Assembly (NCBI GenBank): GCA_028709105.1
Contig: JAQVYD010000044.1
Location: 1-9,529 of the forward strand
DNA length: 9,529 nt
Direction of reading: 5' to 3'
Source of the DNA: Clostridia bacterium
Lineage (GTDB): Bacteria; Bacillota; Peptococcia; DRI-13; DTU073
The position numbers and the translations under genes were made by a program. The notes under the pieces were generated by a model, which worked only from the letters and a program-made list of their open reading frames with translations, had not been told where the DNA came from and made no database searches. Shown one piece after another: positions 1 through 8,558 of the stretch; the stretch's first letter is position 1; each line of letters begins with the position of its first letter.

Positions 1-529
1 TGTAAGCCATCACCCAAGCCTTTTCATCGCCGGAAACCCCGGCATGGGCGATCCCCCGCAAAAATCCCAGCACCATAATAAATCCCGAAGCAATAATCTC
101 TGCACCAGGATTAACATCACCAAAAATCAGCACATGACCATCAAAAGTAACACTTTGGCCTGAACGCAGATTCTTTTTAATGATCTGAATCGGTTTTTGA
201 CTAATATACTCCGTATCCGCTAAATCTTTTCCCGAAACAGGATTATCTTTATTCTCTGCCGGAGAAGAATCTGCTTTAGTGCCTGCTTTAATTCCTTTAA
301 TTTTTATGCCACAGTCCGCAAAAGTCGCCCATAATACGCTAACCTCTTCTGCCGAGAGACTTCGATTCCCAATCTCCACAATAACACTGGCACCTTTAAA
401 AAAACGTCTGTGATCACCTGTCAAGCGTTCGTTAATTTCACTAATAATTTCATTCCAGGCGACCGTCTCCTCGCAAAACAAATGCAATCCCTCTCTATTC
501 CCTTTTATTGCCACTAAGTCGTTTTTCAT
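1..529 (-). CDS. minC: Septum site-determining protein MinC (partial, C-terminus off the left edge)
   Basis: MinC, with MinD, blocks FtsZ ring assembly away from mid-cell. The 176 visible residues contain the N-terminal FtsZ-inhibiting domain (about 1-80, starting MKNDLVAIKGNREGLHL), a hydrophilic Ser/Asp/Lys linker (about 82-108), and the start of the beta-helical C-terminal domain. That domain shows the family signature LRSGQSVTFDGHVLIFGDVN near 121-140, then NPGAEI (140-145), LRGIAHAG (157-164) and GDEKA. The reading frame runs off the window at base 1, so roughly the last 40-50 residues are missing. The ATG at 529 lies 14 bases from AGGAGG (544-549), which is long; the in-frame TTG at 532 gives an 11-base spacer and would add one residue. 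The gene follows mrdA by about 220 bases, as in many Firmicutes where minD comes next. Identity is secure from the motifs; the exact start is not. Confidence 0.95.
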   Translation of the reverse strand, partial: MKNDLVAIKGNREGLHLFCEETVAWNEIISEINERLTGDHRRFFKGASVIVEIGNRSLSAEEVSVLWATFADCGIKIKGIKAGTKADSSPAENKDNPVSGKDLADTEYISQKPIQIIKKNLRSGQSVTFDGHVLIFGDVNPGAEIIASGFIMVLGFLRGIAHAGVSGDEKAWVMAY

Positions 530-634
530 CAATAACTCTATATCCTCCTGCAATTTCTCTTCATAATCCTTCTTCTTGACACATAACAGGCAAACTATTT
601 CTAAGTTCTCTATCCTTATCTAAAATCCCTGCCA

Positions 635-672
635 CCCGCAAAGAAAAAGCGGGGTTTTTTCCCGTTTCTTTC
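635..672 (-). terminator. Probable intrinsic terminator between mrdA and minC, possibly bidirectional
   Basis: On the minus strand an A-rich lead (AAAGAAA) runs into CGGG, a 7-base A-rich loop, then CCCG and the T-rich run TTTTTCTTT at 648-640. This is a short GC stem followed by a U-tract, and A/T pairs with one bulged C could extend the stem. On the plus strand, CCCGC (635-639) and GCGGG (649-653) form a second hairpin followed by six T residues (655-660), so the element could also stop transcription in the other direction. The two stems share bases 649-653 and cannot form together. The minus-strand stem is only 4 GC pairs, so termination may be partial and read-through into minC is possible. 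The rest of the 530-750 gap shows no convincing gene and no clear promoter. Confidence 0.45.
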
Positions 673-750
673 CGGCAACTCCTCCCTTTCCCTATAATGC
701 TACGGACTCTTCCCTTTATCCTGATTTCTGAGTTTGTCCGCTTTCCTTTG

Positions 751-2949
<2,199 letters not shown>

Positions 2950-2956
2950 CGTCAAG

Positions 2957-2966
2957 CACCTCCTTT
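2957..2966 (-). promoter_or_regulatory. Strong ribosome binding site that fixes the mrdA start
   Basis: AAAGGAGGTG begins within the mreD stop codon TAA (2967-2965). AGGAGG (2964-2959) sits 9 bases before ATG 2949 but only 3 bases before the alternative TTG at 2955, so ATG 2949 is the likely start. The arrangement suggests translational coupling to mreD. Confidence 0.75.
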
Positions 2967-3462
2967 ATAGGGACTGCTGTTCCGGATCTTGGTCCACCCA
3001 ATGATAATAGCCGGAATAAACAAAAGGAACCAAACAAGTATTATAAATCGCCAGCGGCAATACCTTCCAATAAAAAAGGTTCCAACCCCAATTTAATCCC
3101 ACCAGCTTTCCTAAGAAAACAATCATCATGCCATTAAACATACTACCTAAAAAAATGGCTATCACCGGAACTAAAAGATTCTCCCGAAACGCCCCTTGGA
3201 GCAGCCGACTACCAAGAAAAGAGGTCAGCCCCTTAGTCAAAGCATTCATCCCGATATAACTTCCCAAATATAAATCCTCAAACAACCCCAAAAAGAAACC
3301 AAAAAAACCACCTTTAGAAGAGTCTTGAAAAAGGCAATTGAAAATAATTAAAATTAACAGCAAATCAGGCTTTACTCCGGCAATCGTGAACTGAGAAAAA
3401 AGCGTAGCCTCTAAAACTAGACCTAAGCCACCCAATAAAAACATCGTCAAATAATAAGGCAT
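2965..3462 (-). CDS. mreD: Rod shape-determining protein MreD
   Basis: MreD is a small integral membrane component of the elongation complex, linking MreC and the PBP2/RodA synthase. The 165 residues are almost entirely hydrophobic, with about five membrane spans. The family core KPDLLLIL (31-38) is followed by GGFFGFFLGLFEDLYLG (51-67) and IGMNAL (70-75), and the length is typical. The ATG overlaps the mreC stop by one base (TAATG), with GGGGGAG 7 bases upstream inside the mreC 3' end, so the two genes are probably translationally coupled. Sequence conservation in MreD is low in general, but the KPDLLL and G-E-D-L motifs together with position between mreC and mrdA make the call firm. The polar C-terminus (VDQDPEQQSL) is short. 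Confidence 0.93.
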   Translation of the reverse strand: MPYYLTMFLLGGLGLVLEATLFSQFTIAGVKPDLLLILIIFNCLFQDSSKGGFFGFFLGLFEDLYLGSYIGMNALTKGLTSFLGSRLLQGAFRENLLVPVIAIFLGSMFNGMMIVFLGKLVGLNWGWNLFYWKVLPLAIYNTCLVPFVYSGYYHWVDQDPEQQSL

Positions 3463-4364
3463 TATTTTTCTCCCCCGAATCCTGCTAAAGTATCCTCAGC
3501 CCTTACTTCTTCTTGCGGTGCTACCTGTTCTTCAGGTATTTTTACTTGTTTAATAATAAAGACTTCTTCCAAACGAAAAAAATCGACAAAAGGTTTGAGC
3601 GTAGCCCTTTTCATTAACCCGCCCGGTTCAGGAAGTACTTCAATCACCTTGCCAATGCGTATTCCCGGCGGATAAACTCCACTCAACCCAGAAGTAACTA
3701 CGGTCTGATTCGGTTCAATCGGTAGGTCATGCGGCAGATGAATCATTTGTAAGTACTGTGAATTAGATGTACCGACTACCACTCCGGGAGTATGCCTGTT
3801 TTCAAAAATTCTTGCTCCGACTGCTCCTTCCCGATCTAAAATTAACAATACTTCCGCCGTATTCTTAGTCACAGCGATAACTCTACCAATCAAACCATCA
3901 TGGTTGACCACGACCATCCCCGGCCAAATCCCCTGCTTACTCCCTTGATCCACAAGGAGTGTTTCATACCAATTAGCATGATTACGGCCAATGACTCTAG
4001 CCATAGCTAAATCATAATTCCCCGACTTCTCCTCTTTATATTGCAAAAGCAGTAATAAACGCTGATTTTCTAACTCCTGTTCTTTTAAAGCATAAACTTC
4101 TTCTTCCAAACGCACAATTTTTTCCGCCATCTCTTTGTTTTGCTGTTGTAAAAATCGGTTGTCCTTAAAATAAACCGGCACATTTTTCAAGGCGGTAGTG
4201 ATAAGCGTAATCCCCTTCTGTAAGGGAGCCAAAATTTCCCGCACTGCCCCTCCTAAAGGCAATGCGGTTGTTCCCCCCATTCCTGTAAAAAACATCAGTT
4301 TAAAAGTAAAGAAAAGAACAGCAATAAGCACAAGGCTTACCATGAATTTTTGTTTTCTGGTCAC
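3462..4364 (-). CDS. mreC: Rod shape-determining protein MreC
   Basis: MreC is an extracytoplasmic scaffold anchored in the inner membrane that activates PBP2/RodA and connects to MreB filaments. The 300 residues show a short basic N-terminus (MTRKQK), one transmembrane helix (about 8-27), a coiled coil (about 70-110) that drives dimerisation, and the paired beta-barrel domain (about 118-275). Family motifs visible there are ARVIGRN (122-128), DQGSKQGIWPGMVV, GLIGRVI (157-163) and TSGLSGVYPPGIRIGKV (224-240). The tail after 275 is Pro/Glu-rich (IPEEQVAPQEEVRAED). The start is a GTG at 4364 with AGGTGG (4377-4372) 7 bases upstream; that ribosome site overlaps the mreB stop codon TAG (4378-4376), indicating coupled expression. 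Length is within the family's usual range. Confidence 0.96.
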   Translation of the reverse strand: MTRKQKFMVSLVLIAVLFFTFKLMFFTGMGGTTALPLGGAVREILAPLQKGITLITTALKNVPVYFKDNRFLQQQNKEMAEKIVRLEEEVYALKEQELENQRLLLLLQYKEEKSGNYDLAMARVIGRNHANWYETLLVDQGSKQGIWPGMVVVNHDGLIGRVIAVTKNTAEVLLILDREGAVGARIFENRHTPGVVVGTSNSQYLQMIHLPHDLPIEPNQTVVTSGLSGVYPPGIRIGKVIEVLPEPGGLMKRATLKPFVDFFRLEEVFIIKQVKIPEEQVAPQEEVRAEDTLAGFGGEK

Positions 4365-4375
4365 CTTACAACCAC

Positions 4376-5512
4376 CTAGCCTATCCGCTTATTCGATATC
4401 GCTAACCTCTTTAACACCTCAATATTATCCAAGGTCTTGCCTGTACCTACAGCTACCGCATTAAGGGGACCTTCAGAAATATGCACCGGCATCCCCGTTT
4501 GCTGACTAATCAGCTTATCAAAACCACGTAACAACGAACCTCCGCCCGCCATCATAATACCCCGATCCATAATATCGGCAGCCAATTCAGGAGGTGTTTT
4601 TTCCAAGCAAATCTTAATCGTTTCCACAATAGAGAACACCGGTTCAGAAATAGCCCCTGTTATTTCCTCAGCGTTTACCACAATCAATTTGGGCAACCCT
4701 GTCACCATGTCCCGTCCCCTCACCTGATAGTCTTGAAGCGCTTGAGCCCCTTGCTGCTTCTCTGCCTTTTCTTCGCTCATTCCTTCGCTAAATTTCCATT
4801 CTTTTGCTTTCTGCATTTCCCGTTCTTTTACTTCTTCCCTCTCCGCTTGGGGATCTATTTTCAGAGCAGAACCAATCATAACCTTAATCTCCTCGGCTGT
4901 CCGCTCACCAATCATTAAACTATAGGTCCGCTTAATATAATTGATAATCGCCTCATCAAATTCATCCCCGCCGATACGGATACTCCTACTGGTAACAATA
5001 CCCCCCAGAGAAATAACGGCTACATCAGTAGTCCCTCCCCCAATATCAACAATCATATTACCCGTAGGTTCATAAATAGGCAGTCCTACGCCTATAGCCG
5101 CAGCCATAGGTTCCTCTACAAGATAAGCCTCTTTTGCTCCCGCTTGAACAGCAGCTTCTTTTACGGCGCGTTCCTCCACCGTCGTTACCCCTGCCGGCAC
5201 ACACACAACTACCCGCGGGCGATAAAAATGACTGGGATTTTTCTTCATTGCTTTACGAATAAAATAACGCAACATCATATGAGTAACCTCAAAATCAGCA
5301 ATAACCCCATCTTTCATCGGACGAATAGCCACAATATTGCCCGGTGTCCGTCCAATCATTTGTTTAGCTTCATCACCTACCGCTAAAACATTCCCCGTAT
5401 CTCTGTGTAAAGCCACGACGGAAGGCTCATTAAGCACAATTCCTCTCCCTTTTATATAGACAAGGGTGTTCGCTGTTCCCAAGTCAATACCTATATCTCT
5501 TGATAAAAACAT
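4376..5512 (-). CDS. mreB: Rod shape-determining protein MreB (actin homologue) with an internal charged insertion
   Basis: MreB forms ATP-dependent membrane-bound filaments that orient lateral wall synthesis. Actin-fold motifs are complete: phosphate-1 DIGIDLGTANT (6-16), LVEEPMAAAIG (131-141) with the catalytic acidic region, phosphate-2 IVDIGGGTTDVAVI (154-167), IGGDEFD (180-186), and the adenosine motif MAGGGSLLRG (321-330). The protein has 378 residues, while MreB and Mbl are usually about 335-345. The excess lies between AEEIKVMIGSA (206-216) and VRGRDMVTGLP (264-274). There a 47-residue Lys/Glu/Gln-rich segment replaces the usual 10 or so residues, in the part corresponding to subdomain IIB. 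The frame is continuous and flanking motifs are intact, so this is an insertion rather than a sequencing break. The ATG at 5512 has only a modest site (AAGGGG 12 bases away, or AGAAG closer). The gene could also be called mbl; the context favours mreB. Confidence 0.97.
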   Translation of the reverse strand: MFLSRDIGIDLGTANTLVYIKGRGIVLNEPSVVALHRDTGNVLAVGDEAKQMIGRTPGNIVAIRPMKDGVIADFEVTHMMLRYFIRKAMKKNPSHFYRPRVVVCVPAGVTTVEERAVKEAAVQAGAKEAYLVEEPMAAAIGVGLPIYEPTGNMIVDIGGGTTDVAVISLGGIVTSRSIRIGGDEFDEAIINYIKRTYSLMIGERTAEEIKVMIGSALKIDPQAEREEVKEREMQKAKEWKFSEGMSEEKAEKQQGAQALQDYQVRGRDMVTGLPKLIVVNAEEITGAISEPVFSIVETIKICLEKTPPELAADIMDRGIMMAGGGSLLRGFDKLISQQTGMPVHISEGPLNAVAVGTGKTLDNIEVLKRLAISNKRIG

Positions 5513-5543
5513 AATCTTCTTTTTCCCCTTCCTCTGCTTTAAA

Positions 5544-5577
5544 ATTATATTATTAAAATTATCTTAATAATTATTAA
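5544..5577 (-). promoter_or_regulatory. Possible mreB promoter with adjoining palindrome
   Basis: The 66-base gap between radC and mreB is very AT-rich. On the minus strand it holds a perfect -10-like TATAAT (5549-5544), about 32 bases before the mreB ATG. No good -35 (AATTAT at 17-base spacing) is seen, so this is a weak call. Just upstream is a perfect 14-base palindrome, TTAATAATTATTAA (5564-5577), starting one base after the radC stop. AAAATTAT occurs twice across the segment (5541-5548 and 5555-5562). A separate promoter here would let mreBCD be expressed apart from maf-radC. Confidence 0.3.
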
Positions 5578-5578
5578 C

Positions 5579-6277
5579 TCAAAAATATTCTTTTTCCTTC
5601 ATACTTAAATAATTATTCCGCCCCAAAATCACATGATCTAAAATATCTATACCCAACAGCTTGCCTGCCTCACATAATCTCTTGGTAAGAGCGACATCTT
5701 CACTACTAGGCTGAGGCTCACCACTAGGATGATTATGCACCAAAATTAACCTTGCCGCACTGCGCTTAATCGCCGCTTTAAATACTTCGCGAGGATGAAC
5801 AAGGGAAGCATTTAAACTTCCTACCGAAATATTATCAATCCCCAGTACATGATTTTTTGTATTGAGATTAATTACCTTAAAATGTTCTCGATCTAAATAA
5901 CTCATTTCTGCCATTAATAAACCAGCCGCTTCAGCAGGTGAATTAATCGTCGGTCTAGGTCCCATTTTTTGTCTGGCTAAACGCCTGCCTATTTCCAAAG
6001 CAGCCTTAACCTGAGCAGTTTTAGCCTGCCCCATCCCTTTGATACAACGAAGCTCCTCGGTACTCACCTGTGTAAGATAAACGAAACCTCCCGACAATAA
6101 TAAGTCTTGTGCCAAGTCCAAAGCTGATTTGTTTTTAGTTCCTGTCTGCAGCAAGATCGCCAAAAGTTCCTGATCAGACAAAGCCTCCGGCCCATAAAGA
6201 AGGAGTTTTTCTCGGGGTCTCATTTCCTCCGGATAATGTTTTATCGAAATATAAGACACTTTACGCTCCTCTTTCAC
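5579..6277 (-). CDS. radC: RadC family protein (UPF0758, JAB/MPN+ metalloprotease-like domain)
   Basis: RadC proteins carry an N-terminal helix-hairpin-helix region and a C-terminal JAB1/MPN+ metal-binding domain. The original link to DNA repair has not held up well and the biochemical role is unsettled. From the GTG at 6277 the protein has 232 residues. EEMRPREKLL (17-26) and the hairpin motif around IKGMGQAKTAQVKAALE (79-95) are followed by the MPN+ domain. Its JAMM residues are complete: Glu131, His181-x-His183, Ser191 and Asp194 (HNHPSGEPQPSSED). GTG 6277 overlaps the maf stop by 4 bases (GTGA) and has GGGAGGT 5 bases upstream. A second GTG at 6259 has GAGGAG 6 bases upstream and would give 226 residues, which also fits the family N-terminus. 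The gene commonly sits between maf and mreB in Firmicutes. Confidence 0.93.
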   Translation of the reverse strand: MKEERKVSYISIKHYPEEMRPREKLLLYGPEALSDQELLAILLQTGTKNKSALDLAQDLLLSGGFVYLTQVSTEELRCIKGMGQAKTAQVKAALEIGRRLARQKMGPRPTINSPAEAAGLLMAEMSYLDREHFKVINLNTKNHVLGIDNISVGSLNASLVHPREVFKAAIKRSAARLILVHNHPSGEPQPSSEDVALTKRLCEAGKLLGIDILDHVILGRNNYLSMKEKEYF

Positions 6278-6852
6278 TTGCCACCTCCCAAAATCGGCAC
6301 CCCGCATTTTCTAAGTAATATCATCGTTTTAACTAAAGGAAGTCCCACCACATTATCATAACAACCTTCGATTTTTTCAATGAGCAAACCTCCCAGTCCT
6401 TGTATACCATAAGCACCCGCTTTATCTAGAGATTCGCCACTAGCTAGATATGCTTGGATTTCAGGAGCTGCCAAAGAACGAAAATAAACCCTAGTCACCT
6501 CTGCCTCCTGCCACACCTCTTTAGTTAAACAATTAACCACACAAATTCCTGTGAAAACCTCATGCACATCACCTGATAAAAAAGTCAGCATTTTTTCCGC
6601 TTCCCGTTCGTCAGTCGGTTTACCCAAGACTTTGCCCTCTTTAACCACAATCGTATCTGCCGCTAAAACGATCTCGCCGGTAGAAGAAGCTACCGTTTGA
6701 GCCTTAAGCCGCGCTAATTCCTGAACCCATTGCGGCCAAGGAGGACGAGGCTTTCCCTCTTTGACTTCACTGACAACCACCCGGTAAGGCACATCCAGAT
6801 GCTTTAACAAAGCCGTCCGCCGTGGTGAACCGGAAGCAAGAACAAGGTCCAT
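6274..6852 (-). CDS. maf: Maf family nucleoside triphosphate pyrophosphatase (probable dTTP/UTP type, YhdE-like)
   Basis: Maf proteins hydrolyse nucleoside triphosphates, including modified pyrimidine nucleotides, to the monophosphate and pyrophosphate, and over-expression has been tied to septum inhibition in Bacillus. The 192 residues show the signature LASGSPRR (5-12), the metal-binding AADTIVV (64-70, Asp66), GKVLGKP (73-79), SGDVHEVFTGI, the GAYGIQG motif and the closing CYDNVVGLPL. Length is normal. The canonical SGxxHxVxTG block is kept although its second position reads Asp-Val here. ATG 6852 has GGGGGT 6 bases upstream. The gene overlaps radC by 4 bases and follows the DUF4321 gene by 23 bases, so the three are probably co-transcribed. 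Whether the substrate preference is dTTP/UTP or m7GTP is not settled by the sequence I can read. Confidence 0.94.
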   Translation of the reverse strand: MDLVLASGSPRRTALLKHLDVPYRVVVSEVKEGKPRPPWPQWVQELARLKAQTVASSTGEIVLAADTIVVKEGKVLGKPTDEREAEKMLTFLSGDVHEVFTGICVVNCLTKEVWQEAEVTRVYFRSLAAPEIQAYLASGESLDKAGAYGIQGLGGLLIEKIEGCYDNVVGLPLVKTMILLRKCGVPILGGGK

Positions 6853-6875
6853 CTTTTTACCCCCATTATGGTACT

Positions 6876-7121
6876 TTATAACTTAAAATACAGCAAAAAA
6901 GCTAAAATAAGACCGATCGCACTAGCCACATTTAATTTCAAAGCAAAACCAAAAGTAAACGTAATTACTGATAAGTCCATCGTTACCGGTTCAAAACCGA
7001 TTAAAGGAAGTCCCTGCTTCAAAACAGGCCAAACATTACCAAGCCCTATCCCCAAAAGACTTCCCAAGAGACCGCCGATAATCAATAAGATAATTAAAAA
7101 TCCAAGACCTCTCCCTTTCAA
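6876..7121 (-). CDS. Small membrane protein, DUF4321 family
   Basis: This 81-residue hydrophobic protein has no known function. It starts KGRGLGFLIILLIIGGLLGS (2-21), a Gly-rich first membrane span, and has a central loop with Pro and Gly (about 28-48). A second hydrophobic stretch (DLSVITFTFGFALKLN, about 49-64) and a third (VASAIGLILAFLLY, 65-78) complete it, giving two or three spans. The Gly-rich opening and the position directly before maf match what I recall of the DUF4321 family in Clostridia. I place the start at TTG 7121, because family members begin at the equivalent of this Lys-Gly-Arg-Gly segment and AAAGGGGGGG lies 5 bases upstream. An open frame continues upstream to ATG 7187 and TTG 7202, which would add 22 or 27 less conserved-looking residues. 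Co-transcription with maf and radC is likely. Confidence 0.75.
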   Translation of the reverse strand: MKGRGLGFLIILLIIGGLLGSLLGIGLGNVWPVLKQGLPLIGFEPVTMDLSVITFTFGFALKLNVASAIGLILAFLLYFKL

Positions 7122-7126
7122 AACAA

Positions 7127-7136
7127 CCCCCCCTTT
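7127..7136 (-). promoter_or_regulatory. G-tract ribosome binding site of the DUF4321 gene
   Basis: AAAGGGGGGG, seven consecutive G, lies 5 bases before TTG 7121. G-U wobble lets it pair with the anti-Shine-Dalgarno CCUCC. Its position supports the internal TTG start over the longer open frame. The homopolymer is an unusual form for a ribosome site and could vary in length. Confidence 0.45.
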
Positions 7137-7249
7137 GAAAATAATAACACTTATAAAATAGAAAGAAGTCTCATCTAAGTTTATCATTCCGCTTCTTCCC
7201 AAACAAGCTAGAATTTTGTAGAAATTACTGGTATCGTTATACTAATTCT

Positions 7250-7789
7250 TCAAACTAGTTCTTTCTCTTTTTCCTTAAGGAATTCCTGCAGCCACGTTAA
7301 AACTTCCGGATGATTTAAAGGCAAACCATCCAGGTTTTTCTTTATCTCCACTGTGCTAATCTGAAAACTTTTCCCCGCACACTTATGCACATAAAAAAAA
7401 TTCACCTCCGGTGAACCGGAGAAAAAAGAAACAAGCGTTGCAGGCATATCCCCGAGTGGCGGGCGGTCCAGATGACTTAGCCGGAAAACCGCTTCCACGG
7501 TTGTCCCCTGACCTAAAGCAGATTTCACCTCTACTTTTCCCTCACAAGCTTCGGCATTAGCCCAAAGAAGAGGAAGCCCTAGACCTACTTTACGTGTCGT
7601 TCGCGTTGTATAAAAAGGGTCTAAAACTTTATTCCGTATTTCTTGGGACATTCCCCGCCCATCATCCTTAATTTTTATAATCATTTTATCTTCTTGACGA
7701 TCTTCAATCAGCGTGAGCCAGATATTTTTAGCTTGTGCCGCCAAAGAATTTTGCACTAGGTCTAAAATGTGTAATGATATTTCCCGCAT
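7250..7789 (-). CDS. Stand-alone GHKL (HATPase_c) ATP-binding protein
   Basis: The 179 residues contain a complete Bergerat ATP-binding fold: an N-box ISLHILDLVQNSLAA (4-18, with Asn14), the G1 box DDGRGM (42-47), an F-box-like DPFYTT (57-62), and the G2 box VGLGLPL (68-74). No HisKA dimerisation/phosphoacceptor domain precedes it, so it is not an ordinary sensor kinase. It could be an anti-sigma-type Ser kinase, a split kinase module or a nucleotide sensor. The domain ends near residue 104, and a C-terminal extension of about 75 residues (including a Cys at 137 and a Lys/Glu-rich end) is not recognised. AAGGAG lies 5 bases before the ATG, 20 bases after the PHP gene. It closes the DRTGG-DRTGG-PHP operon. 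From memory, relatives occur near NuoE-like subunits of [FeFe]-hydrogenases, but no such gene follows here. Confidence 0.85.
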   Translation of the reverse strand: MREISLHILDLVQNSLAAQAKNIWLTLIEDRQEDKMIIKIKDDGRGMSQEIRNKVLDPFYTTRTTRKVGLGLPLLWANAEACEGKVEVKSALGQGTTVEAVFRLSHLDRPPLGDMPATLVSFFSGSPEVNFFYVHKCAGKSFQISTVEIKKNLDGLPLNHPEVLTWLQEFLKEKEKELV

Positions 7790-7809
7790 AATTTCTCCTT
7801 CTCTTTTCT

Positions 7810-8553
7810 CTAACGTAAAGTACGAATAGAACGCCCCTCCTGATTTTTTAAAGCTAGCCTCAATTCAGCCAGAGATACTTCCTCCAAGGAAGCAAAGCAC
7901 TGAGGAGGGTAAAGACCATCCGGGTAGTGCGCATCCGAAGAAACCACATAAGCAAAACCTTCTTTTCTTACTTGGGCTAGCTGTTCAGGATGACGAGGCA
8001 AATGTGGGGTTAATTCCACCCCATCCAAAGGAAGACCTTGCGGAAGACAACCTAAATGCCCCCATAAACTAAACGCCTGTCGGTCAATGTGTGCCGCAAG
8101 ACAGAGTCCTCCTAATTTATGCACTATTTCCACAGCTTCCTCTACACTAAATTCCGTCCCCACTAGCAGCAGCCTCTGTACTTCCCTAATTTTCTGACCA
8201 TCATGATCAACAACCCATTGTTCCCCGAAAATTTCCTTTTTGTTTTCCAAACTTGGTAGTTTTTTATAAACTATTTCCTGCCATTGCTCAACTTGCTCCA
8301 ACTGCTCAAAAAGACAGACTAAGTGCACATCCTCTCGCGTCTGCAACTCCATTCCGGGGAATACCTTAATCCCCATTTCTTTACCCTTGTCCACAAAAAC
8401 AGCAGCATTTTCCGCCGTATTATGATCAGTAATGGCGAGGATCTCTAAACCTAATTCCTGCGCACGACCTAACACAACGGCAGGAGTCATACTGTTATCG
8501 GCACAAGGAGAAAGAAGAGTATGAAGATGCAGATCAAGAGCCCACTCTTTCAT
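7810..8553 (-). CDS. PHP-domain metal-dependent phosphoesterase
   Basis: PHP proteins use a two- or three-metal centre to cleave phosphoester bonds. The 247 residues hold a full set of candidate ligands: DLHLH (Asp7, His9, His11), SPCADN with Asp19, ITDHN (Asp43, His44), GMELQT (Glu69), AAHIDR (His155), and SSDAHY (Asp207, His209). This indicates an active enzyme, probably a nuclease or nucleotide/phosphate hydrolase; the substrate cannot be read from the sequence. The middle (about 85-140) is a family-specific charged segment between the metal motifs. ATG 8553 uses an AGGAAGG site that lies inside the last codons and stop of the preceding DRTGG gene, only 5 bases away, so the two are probably coupled. 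Polymerase-associated PHP domains and HisK-type histidinol phosphatases are alternatives, but length and neighbours do not suggest histidine biosynthesis. Confidence 0.88.
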   Translation of the reverse strand: MKEWALDLHLHTLLSPCADNSMTPAVVLGRAQELGLEILAITDHNTAENAAVFVDKGKEMGIKVFPGMELQTREDVHLVCLFEQLEQVEQWQEIVYKKLPSLENKKEIFGEQWVVDHDGQKIREVQRLLLVGTEFSVEEAVEIVHKLGGLCLAAHIDRQAFSLWGHLGCLPQGLPLDGVELTPHLPRHPEQLAQVRKEGFAYVVSSDAHYPDGLYPPQCFASLEEVSLAELRLALKNQEGRSIRTLR

Positions 8554-8558
8554 AACCT

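Noticed and set aside
571..593. TTGCCT as a possible -35 for a minC promoter
   Set aside because: No acceptable -10 hexamer lies 16-18 bases downstream; the nearest candidates are AGGATT and GATTAT at wrong or poor spacing.
536..619. Open frame continuing upstream of the minC start (about 30 codons back to a TAG)
   Set aside because: It has no ATG or GTG start and includes the minC ribosome site itself; the MinC family start fits ATG 529.
693..698. Plus-strand TATAAT in the mrdA-minC gap
   Set aside because: There is no -35, no downstream plus-strand gene, and chance occurrence in AT-leaning DNA is likely.
6278..6307. Longer N-terminus for RadC from base 6307
   Set aside because: It would extend the maf overlap to over 30 bases and adds residues not typical of the family; the GTG at 6277 has an ideal ribosome site.
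6868..7161. Plus-strand Lys/Pro-rich open frame opposite the DUF4321 gene
   Set aside because: It is the complement of a hydrophobic coding frame, which commonly yields basic Pro-rich antisense frames; no ribosome site or family match.
7203..7249. AGAATT/AATTCT inverted repeat after the ATPase gene as a terminator
   Set aside because: The stem is AT-only with a loop of about 30 bases and no T-tract; it is not a credible intrinsic terminator.
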